Below, in pieces: positions 27,881 through 38,177 of a stretch of DNA of 64,000 nucleotides. The notes under the pieces are model-generated. The model was not told where the DNA came from. It made no database searches and saw nothing but the letters and a program-made list of their open reading frames with translations. Both the position numbers and the translations under genes were made by a program. The DNA comes from Gammaproteobacteria bacterium. GTDB lineage: Bacteria; Pseudomonadota; Gammaproteobacteria; DSM-16500. The stretch is from contig JARLJN010000126.1 of assembly GCA_031291255.1 (NCBI GenBank), forward strand, positions 20,656-84,655, in the 5' to 3' direction. Numbering within the stretch: position 1 is the stretch's first letter; the number at the start of each line of letters is the position of its first letter.

Positions 27881-28956
27881 AGTGCAGCCTCCTCACAAAA
27901 CTTTAATACATTACGAGTCGCATCCACTTTTCGCAGACTGTATGCGGCATTTGCCATAGCTAAACAATTATTAACTAAGGCTTGTTGTTTGAAAATTGAA
28001 ATCAAAACATCTTCTGTTAAATCTTTTTGTTGAATCAAAATTGCCGCCTTATTTGCAACAAGATAATTAGCATTCTTAGTTTGATGGTCATCTACCGCAT
28101 GAGGATAAGGAACTAAAATAGCTCCGCGTCCTGCAGCACATAACTCTGCAATCGTTAATGCCCCTGCCCTACATAATACTATATCTGCCCAACTATAAGC
28201 ATTAGCCATATCCTCAATAAAAGGTACGACTTCTGCCTTTACATTTGCAGATTGATAAGCCTCTAGAGTGGCTTGTAAATTTTTTTCACCTGTTTGGTGG
28301 TAAACGACAGGCCTTTCTTCAGCAGGCATTTTGCTAAGCGTACGAGGTATTAATTGATTAATCACTGCTGCACCCAAGCTTCCACCCACTACCAAAAGAC
28401 GTAAAGCCTCAGATTTTTCTTGAAAATGCCCCTCAGGAACTGGGATATTTGCAATAGCATCTCTTACAGGATTACCCGTAAAAAACACATTCATGACATT
28501 AGAAAACGTATTTGGAAAACCTTCCAAAACAGTGGTGGCTACTTTTGCTAACCATTTATTTGTCATACCTGCTTTAGCATTCTGCTCATGAATCACCAAA
28601 GGAATACGCAATAACCAACTGGCAATACCTCCTGGGCCGCTCACGAAACCACCCATACCCAACACGACATCAGGACGTATTTTCTTCATCACTCGAATGG
28701 CTTGTACTATAGCTTTAAACAAACGTATAGGCATTAAAAGGCTATCCTTCAGCCCTTTACCTCTCAATCCACTAATCGTTATAAAATGCAGAGGGATACC
28801 TTCTTGAGGCACTACGCGTGCCTCGAATCCATTTTGAGTGCCTAGCCAATGAACCTCTACACCTTGTTCACGCAATTGCACGGCAACAGCTAACCCAGGA
28901 AAAACATGCCCTCCTGTGCCTCCTGCCATAATCAATATTTTTTTAAGTTTCGCCAT
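27877..28956 (-). CDS. murG: Lipid II synthase MurG (GlcNAc transferase)
   Basis: A 359-residue GT28 glycosyltransferase that adds GlcNAc to lipid I on the inner membrane. Visible are [19 protein letters not shown] at the N-terminus, GLRGKG near residue 65, [16 protein letters not shown] near residue 97, [14 protein letters not shown], and the UDP-GlcNAc site [31 protein letters not shown] in two parts near residue 262. The start overlaps the ftsW stop by one base (TAATG) and the stop overlaps murC (GTGA). Confidence 0.97.
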   Translation of the reverse strand: MAKLKKILIMAGGTGGHVFPGLAVAVQLREQGVEVHWLGTQNGFEARVVPQEGIPLHFITISGLRGKGLKDSLLMPIRLFKAIVQAIRVMKKIRPDVVLGMGGFVSGPGGIASWLLRIPLVIHEQNAKAGMTNKWLAKVATTVLEGFPNTFSNVMNVFFTGNPVRDAIANIPVPEGHFQEKSEALRLLVVGGSLGAAVINQLIPRTLSKMPAEERPVVYHQTGEKNLQATLEAYQSANVKAEVVPFIEDMANAYSWADIVLCRAGALTIAELCAAGRGAILVPYPHAVDDHQTKNANYLVANKAAILIQQKDLTEDVLISIFKQQALVNNCLAMANAAYSLRKVDATRNVLKFCEEAAL

Positions 28957-30134
28957 TAACGCAGCCCTAGGGATACCATTCTGTTTTCATATTCAATTCG
29001 TAACAATATCGCGATTGTAATACAATTGACCAGCATACTGCTACCACCATAGCTCATTAAAGGCAAAGTTAAGCCCTTTGTTGGCAATAAACCTACATTC
29101 ACACCCATATTGACGGCAAATTGAATCACTATCCATAATCCAAACCCATAAGCCAAATAGCCCGCAAAATGCTGTCCTAAACGCTGAGCTCTTCTGCCTA
29201 TCAACAAAATACGTATTACTAAAAATGCAAACAAAGCAACGACGACCAATAAACCTATTAAACCTAATTCTTCTGCAATCACGGCAAATAAAAAGTCAGT
29301 ATGCGCTTCTGGCAAGTAAAACATCTTCTGTATACTCTTACCTAGACCTACGCCAAACCAGCCCCCTCGTCCAAAAGCAATCAATGACTGAGTCAGTTGA
29401 TACCCGCTGCTAAAAGGATTTTCCCAAGGATTTAAAAAGGAGGTCAATCTATGCATACGATAAGGCGCTGAAATGGCTAAAACGACAAGCCCGCCTAATA
29501 CACCCAAAAGTAAAACAGTAAAATGGCGTAACTGCATACCCGCTAAAAACATCATACCTAACACAGTTGATATGATAACAACACAGGCTCCAAAATCAGG
29601 CTCACGCAGCAAGAGCAGTGATACCACAGCGAGCAATAACATGGGCTTTAAGAAACCCGTAAAACTCGTTTTAACTTCCAAGTTAGAATGCACTAAATAG
29701 GCAGCCATATAAATAATGACGGCAAGTTTAGCAAACTCTGAAACTTGTATGCTAAAAATCCCCAAGCCTATCCAACGCACACTTCCATTGACTGAATGAC
29801 CAATTTTAGGAAACAGCACTAACGCCAGCAACAACATGGCGCCTGCGAGCAACATATTACTCGCTTTTTCCCAGACAGAAATTTCAACTTGTATGACGAC
29901 GCAACCTAATGCTGTTCCTAAAATAAGATAAATCAGCTGACGATAAAAATAATAAAAAGGTTGATGCATTTGTTGATCTGAAATAACGATAGAAGCAGAC
30001 GCAACCATCAATAAGCCTATCCCGACTAACGCTAATACGGTCAAGATAAACCATCGGTCATAAGGGGGAGGAGGAACCATTGCTCTGCGAGGAGTGCGTA
30101 CACCCGAGTTAATTGCAATAGGCTGCAGTCTCAT
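28956..30134 (-). CDS. ftsW: Septal peptidoglycan glycosyltransferase FtsW (SEDS)
   Basis: A 392-residue polytopic SEDS protein that polymerises lipid II at the septum together with FtsI. About ten membrane helices are visible. Signatures include IGLGIFSIQVSEFAKLAVI near residue 125, REPDFGACVVI, AYRMHRL-like SAPYRMHRLTSFLNPW, EAHTDFLFAVIAEELGLIG, and the C-terminal LPLMSYGGSSMLVN. An N-terminal cytoplasmic stretch with PPPPYDRW precedes helix 1. Its ATG overlaps the murD stop in ATGA. Confidence 0.96.
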   Translation of the reverse strand: MRLQPIAINSGVRTPRRAMVPPPPYDRWFILTVLALVGIGLLMVASASIVISDQQMHQPFYYFYRQLIYLILGTALGCVVIQVEISVWEKASNMLLAGAMLLLALVLFPKIGHSVNGSVRWIGLGIFSIQVSEFAKLAVIIYMAAYLVHSNLEVKTSFTGFLKPMLLLAVVSLLLLREPDFGACVVIISTVLGMMFLAGMQLRHFTVLLLGVLGGLVVLAISAPYRMHRLTSFLNPWENPFSSGYQLTQSLIAFGRGGWFGVGLGKSIQKMFYLPEAHTDFLFAVIAEELGLIGLLVVVALFAFLVIRILLIGRRAQRLGQHFAGYLAYGFGLWIVIQFAVNMGVNVGLLPTKGLTLPLMSYGGSSMLVNCITIAILLRIEYENRMVSLGLR

Positions 30135-31468
30135 GCTAACTCCTGTGTGATCTCCGTAAAGACATTGCCACGATGTTCAAAATTATTAAACATATCAAAG
30201 CTAGCACACGCAGGTGATAATAACACGCTATCCCCAGGTAATGCCAAACTTGCTGCAAGAACGACAGCTTCTTCCATGGTTTTAGCCAATCGAACTGAAG
30301 CACAATCTTTTAGTAATACATTTAATATGGGGGCAGCTTCCCCTATAAGAATCACACTGCGAGTATATTTTTCTATAGCAGGCACTAAGGGAGAGAAGTC
30401 AGCGTTCTTTCCAACACCGCCTGCAATCAAAATCAGTTTACCTGAAATCTCACTTCCTAACCCATTAATCGCCGCTAAGGTGGCACCTACATTAGTGCCT
30501 TTAGAATCGTTATACCAAGTCACGCCATTGCGCTCTCTGACCAACTGACAACGATGAGGAAGACCCTTAAATTCAACTAGCGTAGCGAGCATAGCCGGCA
30601 TAGAAAAACCAAATGCATAACCTATAGCTAAAGCAGCTAACGCATTCGCTTGATAATGACGTCCTAAAATAGGCAGCTTAGCAACGGGCATTAAACGTTC
30701 ATCACCTTTCGTTAAATATGACTCGCCGTTATGATTCATTATTCCAAATTCATTGTGCTTAGGCTGAGATAACGTAAAAAATATCTTTTGTGTAGACGCA
30801 GTGCTTTTACAGTCAGTTTCAACATCATCACGATTACAAACTGCAATCTTACAATTCATATAAACACGTTGCTTGGACGCAATATAAGCTTCAACGGTTC
30901 CGTAACGATCCATGTGGTCAGGCGTAATATTTAATATGGTTGCCACAGCGGGCTTTAAAGAATAAGTGGTGTCTAACTGAAAGCTAGATAACTCTAAAAC
31001 ATACAGATCAGGTGCAGGAATCGTCAGTAAATCTAGGGCAGGTACACCTAAATTGCCACCGACTTTCACGTGTAAACCAGACGCTACTGCCATCTGAGCA
31101 ACGAGAGTTGTCACCGTACTTTTTGCATTCGTACCCGTAATAGCAATCACTGGGGCATTCGCTGCTTGCGCAAACAACTCAACATCACCAACGACTTTTA
31201 CCCCTCGCTTTATTTGAGCGGCAATAGCAGGCTCTTGCAAAGAAATACCCGGACTGACAACAATCACATGTGCTTTGCTTAATAGAGCTTCATCTATTGC
31301 ACCTAATGAAAGAGGTACCTGAGGATAGAGCTTCTTAAATTCATCTAATTGGGGAGGATGTATACGACTATCTGTTACTGCAATATTTGCTTCACGGGCA
31401 ATTAAATGACGCACACAGGAAAACCCTGTTGCACCCAACCCTACAATAACATACAGATTATCGACCAT
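30131..31468 (-). CDS. murD: UDP-N-acetylmuramoylalanine-D-glutamate ligase MurD
   Basis: A 445-residue Mur ligase that adds D-Glu. I chose ATG 31468 (MVDNLYVIVGLGATGFSCVRHL), which matches the family N-terminus and follows the mraY stop by 14 bases with AGGG upstream; the frame is open to 31540 inside mraY. The ATP loop reads AITGTNAKSTVTTLV near residue 109, with Ala where most Mur ligases have Gly. Further motifs are LELSSFQLDTTYSL, NITPDHMDRYG, HRCQLVRERNGVTWYNDSKGTN (in two parts) and LLSPACASFDMFNNFEHRG. It is coupled to ftsW by an ATGA overlap. Confidence 0.96.
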   Translation of the reverse strand: MVDNLYVIVGLGATGFSCVRHLIAREANIAVTDSRIHPPQLDEFKKLYPQVPLSLGAIDEALLSKAHVIVVSPGISLQEPAIAAQIKRGVKVVGDVELFAQAANAPVIAITGTNAKSTVTTLVAQMAVASGLHVKVGGNLGVPALDLLTIPAPDLYVLELSSFQLDTTYSLKPAVATILNITPDHMDRYGTVEAYIASKQRVYMNCKIAVCNRDDVETDCKSTASTQKIFFTLSQPKHNEFGIMNHNGESYLTKGDERLMPVAKLPILGRHYQANALAALAIGYAFGFSMPAMLATLVEFKGLPHRCQLVRERNGVTWYNDSKGTNVGATLAAINGLGSEISGKLILIAGGVGKNADFSPLVPAIEKYTRSVILIGEAAPILNVLLKDCASVRLAKTMEEAVVLAASLALPGDSVLLSPACASFDMFNNFEHRGNVFTEITQELA

Positions 31469-31482
31469 ACCTACCCTACCTA

Positions 31483-32565
31483 TTAACGAAGCTTTAACGT
31501 TGCCAACCCACATAATACTAAAATAAACGTCACTATCCAAAACCTAACGATCACTCTAGGCTCAGGCCAGCCTTTTAATTCAAAATGATGGTGTATAGGC
31601 GCCATTTTAAAAATTCGCTTACCCGTCAATTTGAATGAAGCAACCTGTAAGATAACTGAAACAGTTTCTAATACAAATATCCCGCCCATGACCACTAAAA
31701 CCAACTCTTGACGTACTATGACAGCGACTATACCTAATGCAGCACCTATAGACAAAGCACCCACATCCCCCATAAAGACTTGGGCAGGATAGGTATTAAA
31801 CCATAAAAAGCCTAAACCCGCCCCTACCAAAGACCCGCAGAATATCGCGACCTCACCCGACCCTGGCACATAGGGAATCGCTAAATAATTCGCAAAATTA
31901 ACATTCCCAGTCACATAGGCAAAAATCCCCAATGCCCCCGCCACCATCACAGCAGGCAATATGGCCAACCCATCCAAGCCATCCGTCAAATTCACTGCAT
32001 TACTGGTTCCCACTATCACGAAATACGTTAATAGAATAAATAAAGGCCCCATTGGTATCAGTACATTCTTAAAAAATGGGATCAGCAGTTGTGTTTCTGC
32101 AGGTAATTGAGCCGTGAAATATAAATAACATGCTGCACTCAAACCAAGTACAGATTGAAAAAAATATTTACGTCTTGCGGATAATCCACGGCTATTTTTC
32201 AAAAATAATTTAAGATAATCATCCCACCAACCTATCGCACCAAAACCTAAGGTCACAAATAATATTAACCAAACATATCGATTGGTTAAGTCACTCCAAA
32301 GTAATGTTGAAAACGTCACAGCTACCAATACCAGTGCGCCACCCATAGTCGGCGTACCAGATTTAGATAAATGCGTTTGAGGCCCATCATTCCGTACTAC
32401 TTGGCCTACGCGATGCTGGCTCAACCTGCGTATCATAGTTGGACCTACCATTAGCGCTATGACTAACGATGTTAAGGTTCCGAGTATCGCTCTCAGTGTC
32501 AAATATTGGAATACATGAAACACATGAAAATACTGCGCCAAATATTCACTTAGCCAAACTAACAT
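31483..32565 (-). CDS. mraY: Phospho-N-acetylmuramoyl-pentapeptide transferase MraY
   Basis: A 360-residue membrane enzyme that makes lipid I by moving phospho-MurNAc-pentapeptide to undecaprenyl phosphate. About ten membrane segments are present, with family motifs [16 protein letters not shown] near residue 66, GWWDDYLKL near residue 111, [18 protein letters not shown] near residue 190, [12 protein letters not shown], and [13 protein letters not shown] near residue 325. The length equals E. coli MraY (360). It overlaps the 3' end of murE by 7 bases; murF, which usually lies between murE and mraY, is absent. Confidence 0.97.
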   Translation of the reverse strand: MLVWLSEYLAQYFHVFHVFQYLTLRAILGTLTSLVIALMVGPTMIRRLSQHRVGQVVRNDGPQTHLSKSGTPTMGGALVLVAVTFSTLLWSDLTNRYVWLILFVTLGFGAIGWWDDYLKLFLKNSRGLSARRKYFFQSVLGLSAACYLYFTAQLPAETQLLIPFFKNVLIPMGPLFILLTYFVIVGTSNAVNLTDGLDGLAILPAVMVAGALGIFAYVTGNVNFANYLAIPYVPGSGEVAIFCGSLVGAGLGFLWFNTYPAQVFMGDVGALSIGAALGIVAVIVRQELVLVVMGGIFVLETVSVILQVASFKLTGKRIFKMAPIHHHFELKGWPEPRVIVRFWIVTFILVLCGLATLKLR

Positions 32566-34052
32566 ACTTTTTCTCCTAAAATTTCTTTAACCACTTCTAC
32601 ATCGCTAAAAGGCTGTTTTTGATCTTGTATAATTTGATATGTCTCAGCACCTTTACCCGCAATTAATACGCAATCACCTGCTTTAGCATGACTTATAATA
32701 GTTTGAATTGCTAAAAGGCGATCATACTCTATGATGACCTTATCGAGATTAGTAAAACCTAACAGTATATCAGTCACTATACTTTCAGGATTTTCAAATC
32801 GAGGATTATCATTTGTCACTATAATTTTATCTGCATAACGTTCTGCTATGCTAGCCATCAGCGGACGTTTTCCTTTGTCTCTATCTCCACCGCATCCAAA
32901 TAAACAATACAATTTCCCTTTGGTATGTTCACGCAAAGCTTGCAGAGTTTTCTCTAGCGCATCAGGCGTGTGAGCATAATCGACTACTACCAAAGGTAAA
33001 GTTTTTTTTCCACCAAAACATTGCATTCTGCCGGGCACTGAACTTAGCTGACTCATGCTTTCTAATATCTTAGTTAATGGGATGTCTAAAATGCATAATG
33101 CACTGATCACAGCCAACAAATTACTCAGATTAAAAAGCCCTATTACATTAACATGCAAATCACCTGCACCCCATGGGGTAGAAATTTTTGCATGCAATCC
33201 TGTTATATCAAATTGAATATCTCGCGCAAAAACAAGCGGCATGGAAAAATTTTTAATTTCATTTGTACTGTAGGCAATAACATCTCGTGTTGTAAAAATT
33301 GCATCAGCAAGACTGCGACCAAAACTGTCATCTATGTTGATCACAGCATATTTTACGGCATAATCAGTAAATAAACGTTTTTTTACTGCGCCATAGGTTT
33401 CCATATCACCATGATAATCTAAATGATCACGAGTGAGATTCGTAAAAATTCCAATTTCAAAAGGCACATCATTAATACGCCCTTGATCTATACTATGCGA
33501 TGACACTTCCATCGCAACGTATTTCACGCCTGATTTTACAAATTCAAAAAATAATTTTTGCAACGTAATAGGATCAGGCGTTGTTAAATTTCCGGATTGA
33601 ATATTTCCATATATTCCATTACCTAAAGTCCCTATCACACCGCATGGAATAGTTAAGTTTTGCAAAGCTGCAGCAATGAAATGCGAACAAGATGTTTTAC
33701 CGTTCGTACCAGTGATGCCTATTATTTTTAACGACTCTGCCGGATGATCGAAAAAAATAGCGGCTATTTTACTTATCTGATGATTAAGATTTGTAATAGG
33801 TATAATGGAAATATCTGTTTCAAAATCTAATCCATCAAGCCGTGCTGATGCATCGTACAATACAGCGCTAGCCCCTTTTTTTATAGCGTCTGATATAAAC
33901 TGAGTTGCATCCAAATTCGCGCCCTTACATGCAAAAAACAATTCTCCTTTTTGCAAAATGCGGCTATCCAAACAAAGACCCACAATGTCTTTATCGTTAA
34001 TTTGCGGAAGTTTGAAATCATGAAGCAGTACGGATAGTTTTTTAGATATCAT
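32559..34052 (-). CDS. murE: UDP-MurNAc-tripeptide synthetase MurE (meso-diaminopimelate type)
   Basis: A 497-residue Mur ligase that adds the third amino acid of the stem peptide. The ATP loop is [16 protein letters not shown] near residue 114, followed by [13 protein letters not shown] and the [16 protein letters not shown] motif. The C-terminal [13 protein letters not shown] motif carries the DNPR signature for meso-diaminopimelate, so the cell wall is of the usual Gram-negative type. The ATG is 25 bases after the ftsI stop. There is no fused MurF domain. Confidence 0.96.
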   Translation of the reverse strand: MISKKLSVLLHDFKLPQINDKDIVGLCLDSRILQKGELFFACKGANLDATQFISDAIKKGASAVLYDASARLDGLDFETDISIIPITNLNHQISKIAAIFFDHPAESLKIIGITGTNGKTSCSHFIAAALQNLTIPCGVIGTLGNGIYGNIQSGNLTTPDPITLQKLFFEFVKSGVKYVAMEVSSHSIDQGRINDVPFEIGIFTNLTRDHLDYHGDMETYGAVKKRLFTDYAVKYAVINIDDSFGRSLADAIFTTRDVIAYSTNEIKNFSMPLVFARDIQFDITGLHAKISTPWGAGDLHVNVIGLFNLSNLLAVISALCILDIPLTKILESMSQLSSVPGRMQCFGGKKTLPLVVVDYAHTPDALEKTLQALREHTKGKLYCLFGCGGDRDKGKRPLMASIAERYADKIIVTNDNPRFENPESIVTDILLGFTNLDKVIIEYDRLLAIQTIISHAKAGDCVLIAGKGAETYQIIQDQKQPFSDVEVVKEILGEKVC

Positions 34053-34077
34053 ATTTTATTTTCCGTGCATCGTTGTA

Positions 34078-35772
34078 TTAGGCTGCTGACGTGGCTAAAC
34101 CATCAGGTTCAATATTTAAAATTCTCAAAGCCCCTTCCATAATTTTTTCAAAAATAGGCGCACACACTTGGCTTGCGTAATAATGTTTACCTTGAGGATC
34201 ATGGATAATGACAGCAACAATTAAACGAGGATGACTCGCTGGTGCGAGGCCAATAAATGATGAGGTATAACGATGTTGTTGATAGCCATGTATGCCAGCC
34301 ATTAATGCGGTTCCAGTTTTACCTGCAACACGATAGCCTGGCACTTGTGCTAATTCACCAGTAGCACCTTTTGTTGAAACAACGGTTTCTAAAAGATCTC
34401 GCATTTGTTTTGCAGTTTTCTCATTGAGAACACGTTCACCTACTGGAGATTTATCGACTTTCAATAATGAAACAGGAATTTTAATTCCATCGTTTGCAAA
34501 AACTGAATAGGCTTGCGCTAATTGCAAAGGTGTCACAGAGATACCATAACCAAAAGCTAAAGTAGCTAATGCAAAGGGTGCCCATACAGAACGTTTAACG
34601 AGAGAGCCACCTTGTTCTCCTGGAAATCCCGTGCCTGTCGTTTCTCCAAAACCGACTCTATGCAGTAAGTTCCATAATTGATTTGAGGGTAATGCTAAAA
34701 TCATTTTAGTGGTTCCTACATTACTAGAAACCTGCAATATTTGTGCGACGTTAATAGAATTATTATTGTGTTCGTCTCTAACCACATGATGGTCCACACG
34801 AAACCATCCAGGATAAGTATCAATGACAGTAGTGGGTTTAAATAATCCGCTGTCTAATGCACTCGCAATACTAAATGCTTTAATCGTAGAACCTGGTTCA
34901 AACGTATCTGTGATAGCCCTATTTCGATAAACATCTTTTTGCTTAGGACTACGATTATTTGGATTGAATGAAGGGTTATTCACCATCGCTAACACTTCAC
35001 CTGTTTTTACATCCAAAACAACAACGGTACCCGATGTTGCAACATTCTTAGCAACGCCTTGCATAAGCTCACGATAAGCAAGATATTGAATACGTCTATC
35101 AATACTGAGTGTTAAATCATTTCCAGGTTTTTGTTCTGAGATTTGAGTAATGTCAGAGACTACATGCCCACGCCTGTCTTTAACTACCGTTTTTTTTCCG
35201 GAATGTCCGCTCAACCATTCGTTATAGGCAAGTTCAATTCCTTCCTGACCCACATCATCTATATTCGTGAATCCCAGCATATGCGCAGCAACTTCACCCT
35301 CTGGGTAATAACGTTTATAGGTTTCTTGAAAATAAACACCAGACAATCCATTTTGTTTTAAACGAGTGGCTATATCAGGTGACACACCACGTTTAATATA
35401 AACAAATTCTTTATGTTTATTTTTTTCTTTTAAAAGTATTTTTTTAATCTCTGCTACAGACAAACCAAGCGACTCACTGACTAGCTTTATATCTTGGTTG
35501 CTGAAAGAAAACTCCTGAGGATTTATCCACACTGAATAAACTGTAGTACTTACCGCTAAAGGATAACCATTTCTGTCAGTAATAATACCGCGAAAAGCAG
35601 GTGTATCAATGGTACGCACTGCTCGCACATCGCCTTGATGTTGTAAGAAATTTCGATTGATGAGAGTGAGGTCTATTATACGAATTGTTAATCCCGTGAC
35701 TAACAATAGGATTAAAACAATTAAGAAATAAAAACGATTAGGGATAAACGCTGCTTGTAGTCTAGGTTTCAA
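34078..35772 (-). CDS. ftsI: Septal transpeptidase FtsI (PBP3)
   Basis: A 564-residue class B penicillin-binding protein that cross-links septal peptidoglycan. A short cytoplasmic leader and one membrane segment (FYFLIVLILLLVTGLTIRII, near residue 14) are followed by the pedestal domain (RGIITDRNGYPLAVST). The transpeptidase has SxxK (EPGSTIKAFS) near residue 293, SSN (QVSSNVGTTK) and KTG (RVAGKTGTAL). The start must be TTG at 35772: an in-frame TAG lies two codons upstream and no ATG exists before the membrane segment. It is 64 bases after ftsL. Confidence 0.95.
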   Translation of the reverse strand: MKPRLQAAFIPNRFYFLIVLILLLVTGLTIRIIDLTLINRNFLQHQGDVRAVRTIDTPAFRGIITDRNGYPLAVSTTVYSVWINPQEFSFSNQDIKLVSESLGLSVAEIKKILLKEKNKHKEFVYIKRGVSPDIATRLKQNGLSGVYFQETYKRYYPEGEVAAHMLGFTNIDDVGQEGIELAYNEWLSGHSGKKTVVKDRRGHVVSDITQISEQKPGNDLTLSIDRRIQYLAYRELMQGVAKNVATSGTVVVLDVKTGEVLAMVNNPSFNPNNRSPKQKDVYRNRAITDTFEPGSTIKAFSIASALDSGLFKPTTVIDTYPGWFRVDHHVVRDEHNNNSINVAQILQVSSNVGTTKMILALPSNQLWNLLHRVGFGETTGTGFPGEQGGSLVKRSVWAPFALATLAFGYGISVTPLQLAQAYSVFANDGIKIPVSLLKVDKSPVGERVLNEKTAKQMRDLLETVVSTKGATGELAQVPGYRVAGKTGTALMAGIHGYQQHRYTSSFIGLAPASHPRLIVAVIIHDPQGKHYYASQVCAPIFEKIMEGALRILNIEPDGLATSAA

Positions 35773-35836
35773 TCGCTATATCATCCCTAACACAGATCCC
35801 TTAATAGCCCTATTATAAGGCTTACGAGCATTTACT

Positions 35837-36181
35837 TTAAGTACCTGATGGGTGGATAACAATTACCGATTTAGCATCCGGCAAAACCATTTTATATTTA
35901 CTTTCTGCAATTTGCTGAACGCGAGCCGGCATCATCCATGTGCTTTTTTCAAGTAATAATTGCGCCCACTGTACATGAAGATGATTTTGCTCTGCTTGTG
36001 CCTGCTCAAGGCTAGAGTTTAATCCACGGCTAACGTTAGTGATATAAATAACACTTAACGCAGACGTCAAAAGTGCCAATATCATGACTATGGTAGTGAA
36101 CTGCGCTCGAGTAAAAAATAGCGAGATAGCCCAACCACGCGATAAGGTACTTTGATTTAGTAAGCGAGCCGCCGCATTCAT
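35837..36181 (-). CDS. ftsL: Cell division protein FtsL
   Basis: A 114-residue bitopic protein. One membrane segment (TTIVMILALLTSALSVIYIT, near residue 30) is followed by a periplasmic leucine-zipper-like coiled coil (LNSSLEQAQAEQNHLHVQWAQLLLE). This size, topology and position between rsmH and ftsI identify FtsL, which forms the FtsQLB complex and activates FtsWI. The sequence is poorly conserved in the family, so context carries much of the call. The ATG overlaps the rsmH stop in ATGA. Confidence 0.9.
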   Translation of the reverse strand: MNAAARLLNQSTLSRGWAISLFFTRAQFTTIVMILALLTSALSVIYITNVSRGLNSSLEQAQAEQNHLHVQWAQLLLEKSTWMMPARVQQIAESKYKMVLPDAKSVIVIHPSGT

Positions 36182-37131
36182 AATAGCTTCTCCGCAATTC
36201 GTAAAACTGCACTACGTGCTCTTGGATTGAAGGTAACTTCTTCTTGACTAGGCTTGATAGCTCGACCTAAACGTTTGAGTCTTGGTCTAAACATATCATT
36301 ATGGACTGGCAAGCCTGCAGGGAAATCACCGCCGCGTTCATGACGTTGTATAAAACGTTTAACCATACGATCTTCTAATGAGTGAAAGCTGATAACAGCC
36401 ATGCGTCCACCTATCGCTAATGCTTCTAAACTTTTTTCTAATGCGATTTTTAAATCATCCAGCTCATGATTAATAGCAATCCGAATCGCTAAAAAACTAC
36501 GCGTTGCAGGATGTTTATGCTTTTCCCAACGAGGTATAGCTGCAGAAACTATTTCGGCTAATTCTTTTGTTGTAGTAATAGGATTTTCATTTCTTTTTTC
36601 GACTATAGATTTAGCGATGCGACGTGAGAATTTTTCTTCGCCATACTCATATAAAACGTTAGCTAATTCTTCTTCTTTGACTTGAGCTAACCATTCTGCA
36701 GCGTCTAGTCCTTGAGATGAGTCCATTCTCATATCTAATTTTCCATCACGCATAAAACTGAATCCGCGCTCAGCTTCATCCAACTGAGGTGATGACACAC
36801 CTAAATCGAATAGGATACCTGTCAGCTTACCGAACCAATTTTGTGTTTTTAAAATTTTTTCGAGATCTGCGAATGAACCATGTTGAATCATAAAACGAGG
36901 GTCATCAGCAAAACGCTGTTTTGCATAAGCTATTGCTGAAGGATCTTTATCTAATGCAAGCAAACGACCTGCAGAACTCAACTGATTTAAAATAGCTTGT
37001 GAGTGGCCGCCGCGACCAAATGTAGCATCTACATAAATACCATCAGGCTGGATAATAAGATTCTGTATCACCTCGTCCAACAAGACTGGTAAATGTGTAC
37101 TGCTTTCTTCATTCATTCGACACGCCGCCAT
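36178..37131 (-). CDS. rsmH: 16S rRNA (cytosine(1402)-N4)-methyltransferase RsmH (MraW)
   Basis: A 317-residue SAM-dependent methyltransferase for C1402 of 16S rRNA. Family motifs are HLPVLLDEVIQNL near residue 13, the SAM loop YVDATFGRGGHSQAIL near residue 33, GILFDLGVSSPQLDEAERGFSF near residue 100 (given in part), and the C-terminal VISFHSLEDRMVKRF. ATG codons at 37137, 37131 and 37116 are in frame; 37131 has AGAGG at the best distance (8 bases). It lies 28 bases after mraZ, in the conserved mraZ-rsmH-ftsL order. Confidence 0.96.
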   Translation of the reverse strand: MAACRMNEESSTHLPVLLDEVIQNLIIQPDGIYVDATFGRGGHSQAILNQLSSAGRLLALDKDPSAIAYAKQRFADDPRFMIQHGSFADLEKILKTQNWFGKLTGILFDLGVSSPQLDEAERGFSFMRDGKLDMRMDSSQGLDAAEWLAQVKEEELANVLYEYGEEKFSRRIAKSIVEKRNENPITTTKELAEIVSAAIPRWEKHKHPATRSFLAIRIAINHELDDLKIALEKSLEALAIGGRMAVISFHSLEDRMVKRFIQRHERGGDFPAGLPVHNDMFRPRLKRLGRAIKPSQEEVTFNPRARSAVLRIAEKLL

Positions 37132-37159
37132 AACCATAACCTCTGCTGCGAGGACTACA

Positions 37160-37618
37160 TTACAAGGATAATGTTTTCATCTCTTCAGGTAATTCTGAGT
37201 CACCATTCGACTCTTCATCTAACCATTGAGTACGTCTTTCTTCCCACTGTTTTTCATCCCACAATTCAAACTTCTTGCCTTGACCAACTAACATTGCATG
37301 CTTAGTGATACCAGCATAATCGCGCAACAGTGGAGGTAATAAAATACGCCCGTGAGTATCAAGCTCAGCTTCTGTTGCATGACCGATTAATAATCGTTGT
37401 ATACGTCGCGCTGCTTTATTAAAACTAGGCAAAGCCGCCAATTTCTTTTCTATTTCTTCCCAGGAAGCGAGAGGATACAAAAGCAAACAACGTTCTTCAG
37501 TATCGATAGTCATCACTACACTGCCGCGATCGTCTTGTTGAAGACTCTCTCGGTAGCGTGAAGGCATCACCATCCTGCCTTTAACATCGATATTGACCCC
37601 GTTGACTCCTCGAAACAC
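37160..37618 (-). CDS. mraZ: Transcriptional regulator MraZ
   Basis: MraZ is the DNA-binding repressor at the head of the dcw cluster; it controls the promoter upstream of itself. I place the start at GTG 37618, which gives (V/M)FRGVNGVNIDVKGRMVMPSRYRES, colinear with the E. coli N-terminus MFRGATLVNLDSKGR, and a length of 152, the same as E. coli. GGAGG lies 5 bases upstream of this GTG; the earlier GTG 37633 and ATG 37630 have no such site. The two SpoVT/AbrB-like repeats carry DVKGRMVMPSRYR near residue 10 and DTHGRILLPPLLRDY near residue 91. Confidence 0.92.
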   Translation of the reverse strand: MFRGVNGVNIDVKGRMVMPSRYRESLQQDDRGSVVMTIDTEERCLLLYPLASWEEIEKKLAALPSFNKAARRIQRLLIGHATEAELDTHGRILLPPLLRDYAGITKHAMLVGQGKKFELWDEKQWEERRTQWLDEESNGDSELPEEMKTLSL

Positions 37619-37800
37619 TTTGGCCTCCATCACGGGAAAGTTACACTATTCCGTATAATCACTATACCACTCTTTCCCACAATAAACCACTTTTTACCAC
37701 AAAAGTTTCCCGTAGGCACTTGATAAAACTAGGCTTCCCACTTAGGGGTTTTACTAACGCACCTTATGAAATTACTAAAAAATGGGATTATAATGAGGTT

Positions 37801-37818
37801 AAAAAAAAGATAGAGTCA
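37801..37818 (-). terminator. U-run terminator of rnpB
   Basis: On the minus strand the 3' strand of the closing helix (GGTTGACTC) is followed by TATC and eight T residues at 37808-37801, fitting a Rho-independent end of the RNase P RNA. Confidence 0.7.
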
Positions 37819-38177
37819 ACCGATAAGCCGGGTTCTGTCGTGGACAACCATTTATCTGGGATGTTTGTCGCCAAACACCTCAAGCAACCTACCCGAGCTT
37901 AGTGTGGGCCACACTTTATGAGCATCAAAGATACTCACGTAAGCTCCTATTTGGTCTTGCTCCGAGTGGGGTTTACCTTGCCACAACTGTTGCCAATTGC
38001 GCGGTGCGCTCTTACCGCACCTTTTCACCCTTACCGAGTATAAAATACTAGGCGGTATATTCTCTGTGGCACTAGCCGTAAGCTCGCGCTTCCCAGGCGT
38101 TACCTGGCACTCTGCCCTCTGGAGCCCGGACTTTCCTCCATCTGCGTTAGCAAACAGCGATTGCCTCGGTCAACTCT
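37812..38177 (-). ncRNA. rnpB: RNase P RNA (M1 RNA)
   Basis: The minus strand carries the bacterial type A RNase P RNA, the ribozyme that matures tRNA 5' ends. Landmarks in order from the 5' end are GATGGAGGAAAGTCCGGGCT (38142-38123, P4 and CR-I), GTGCCAGGTAACGCCTGG, GGTAAGGGTGAAAAGGTGCG, GGTAAGAGCGCACCGCGC, GGAGCAAGACCAAATAGG, and near the 3' end GACAGAACCCGGCTTATCGG. The ends GAGTTGACC and GGTTGACTC pair as helix P1 with wobble pairs, which fixes the boundaries to within a few bases. Length about 366, close to E. coli (377). It lies 39 bases downstream of rsmI on the same strand. Confidence 0.97.
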
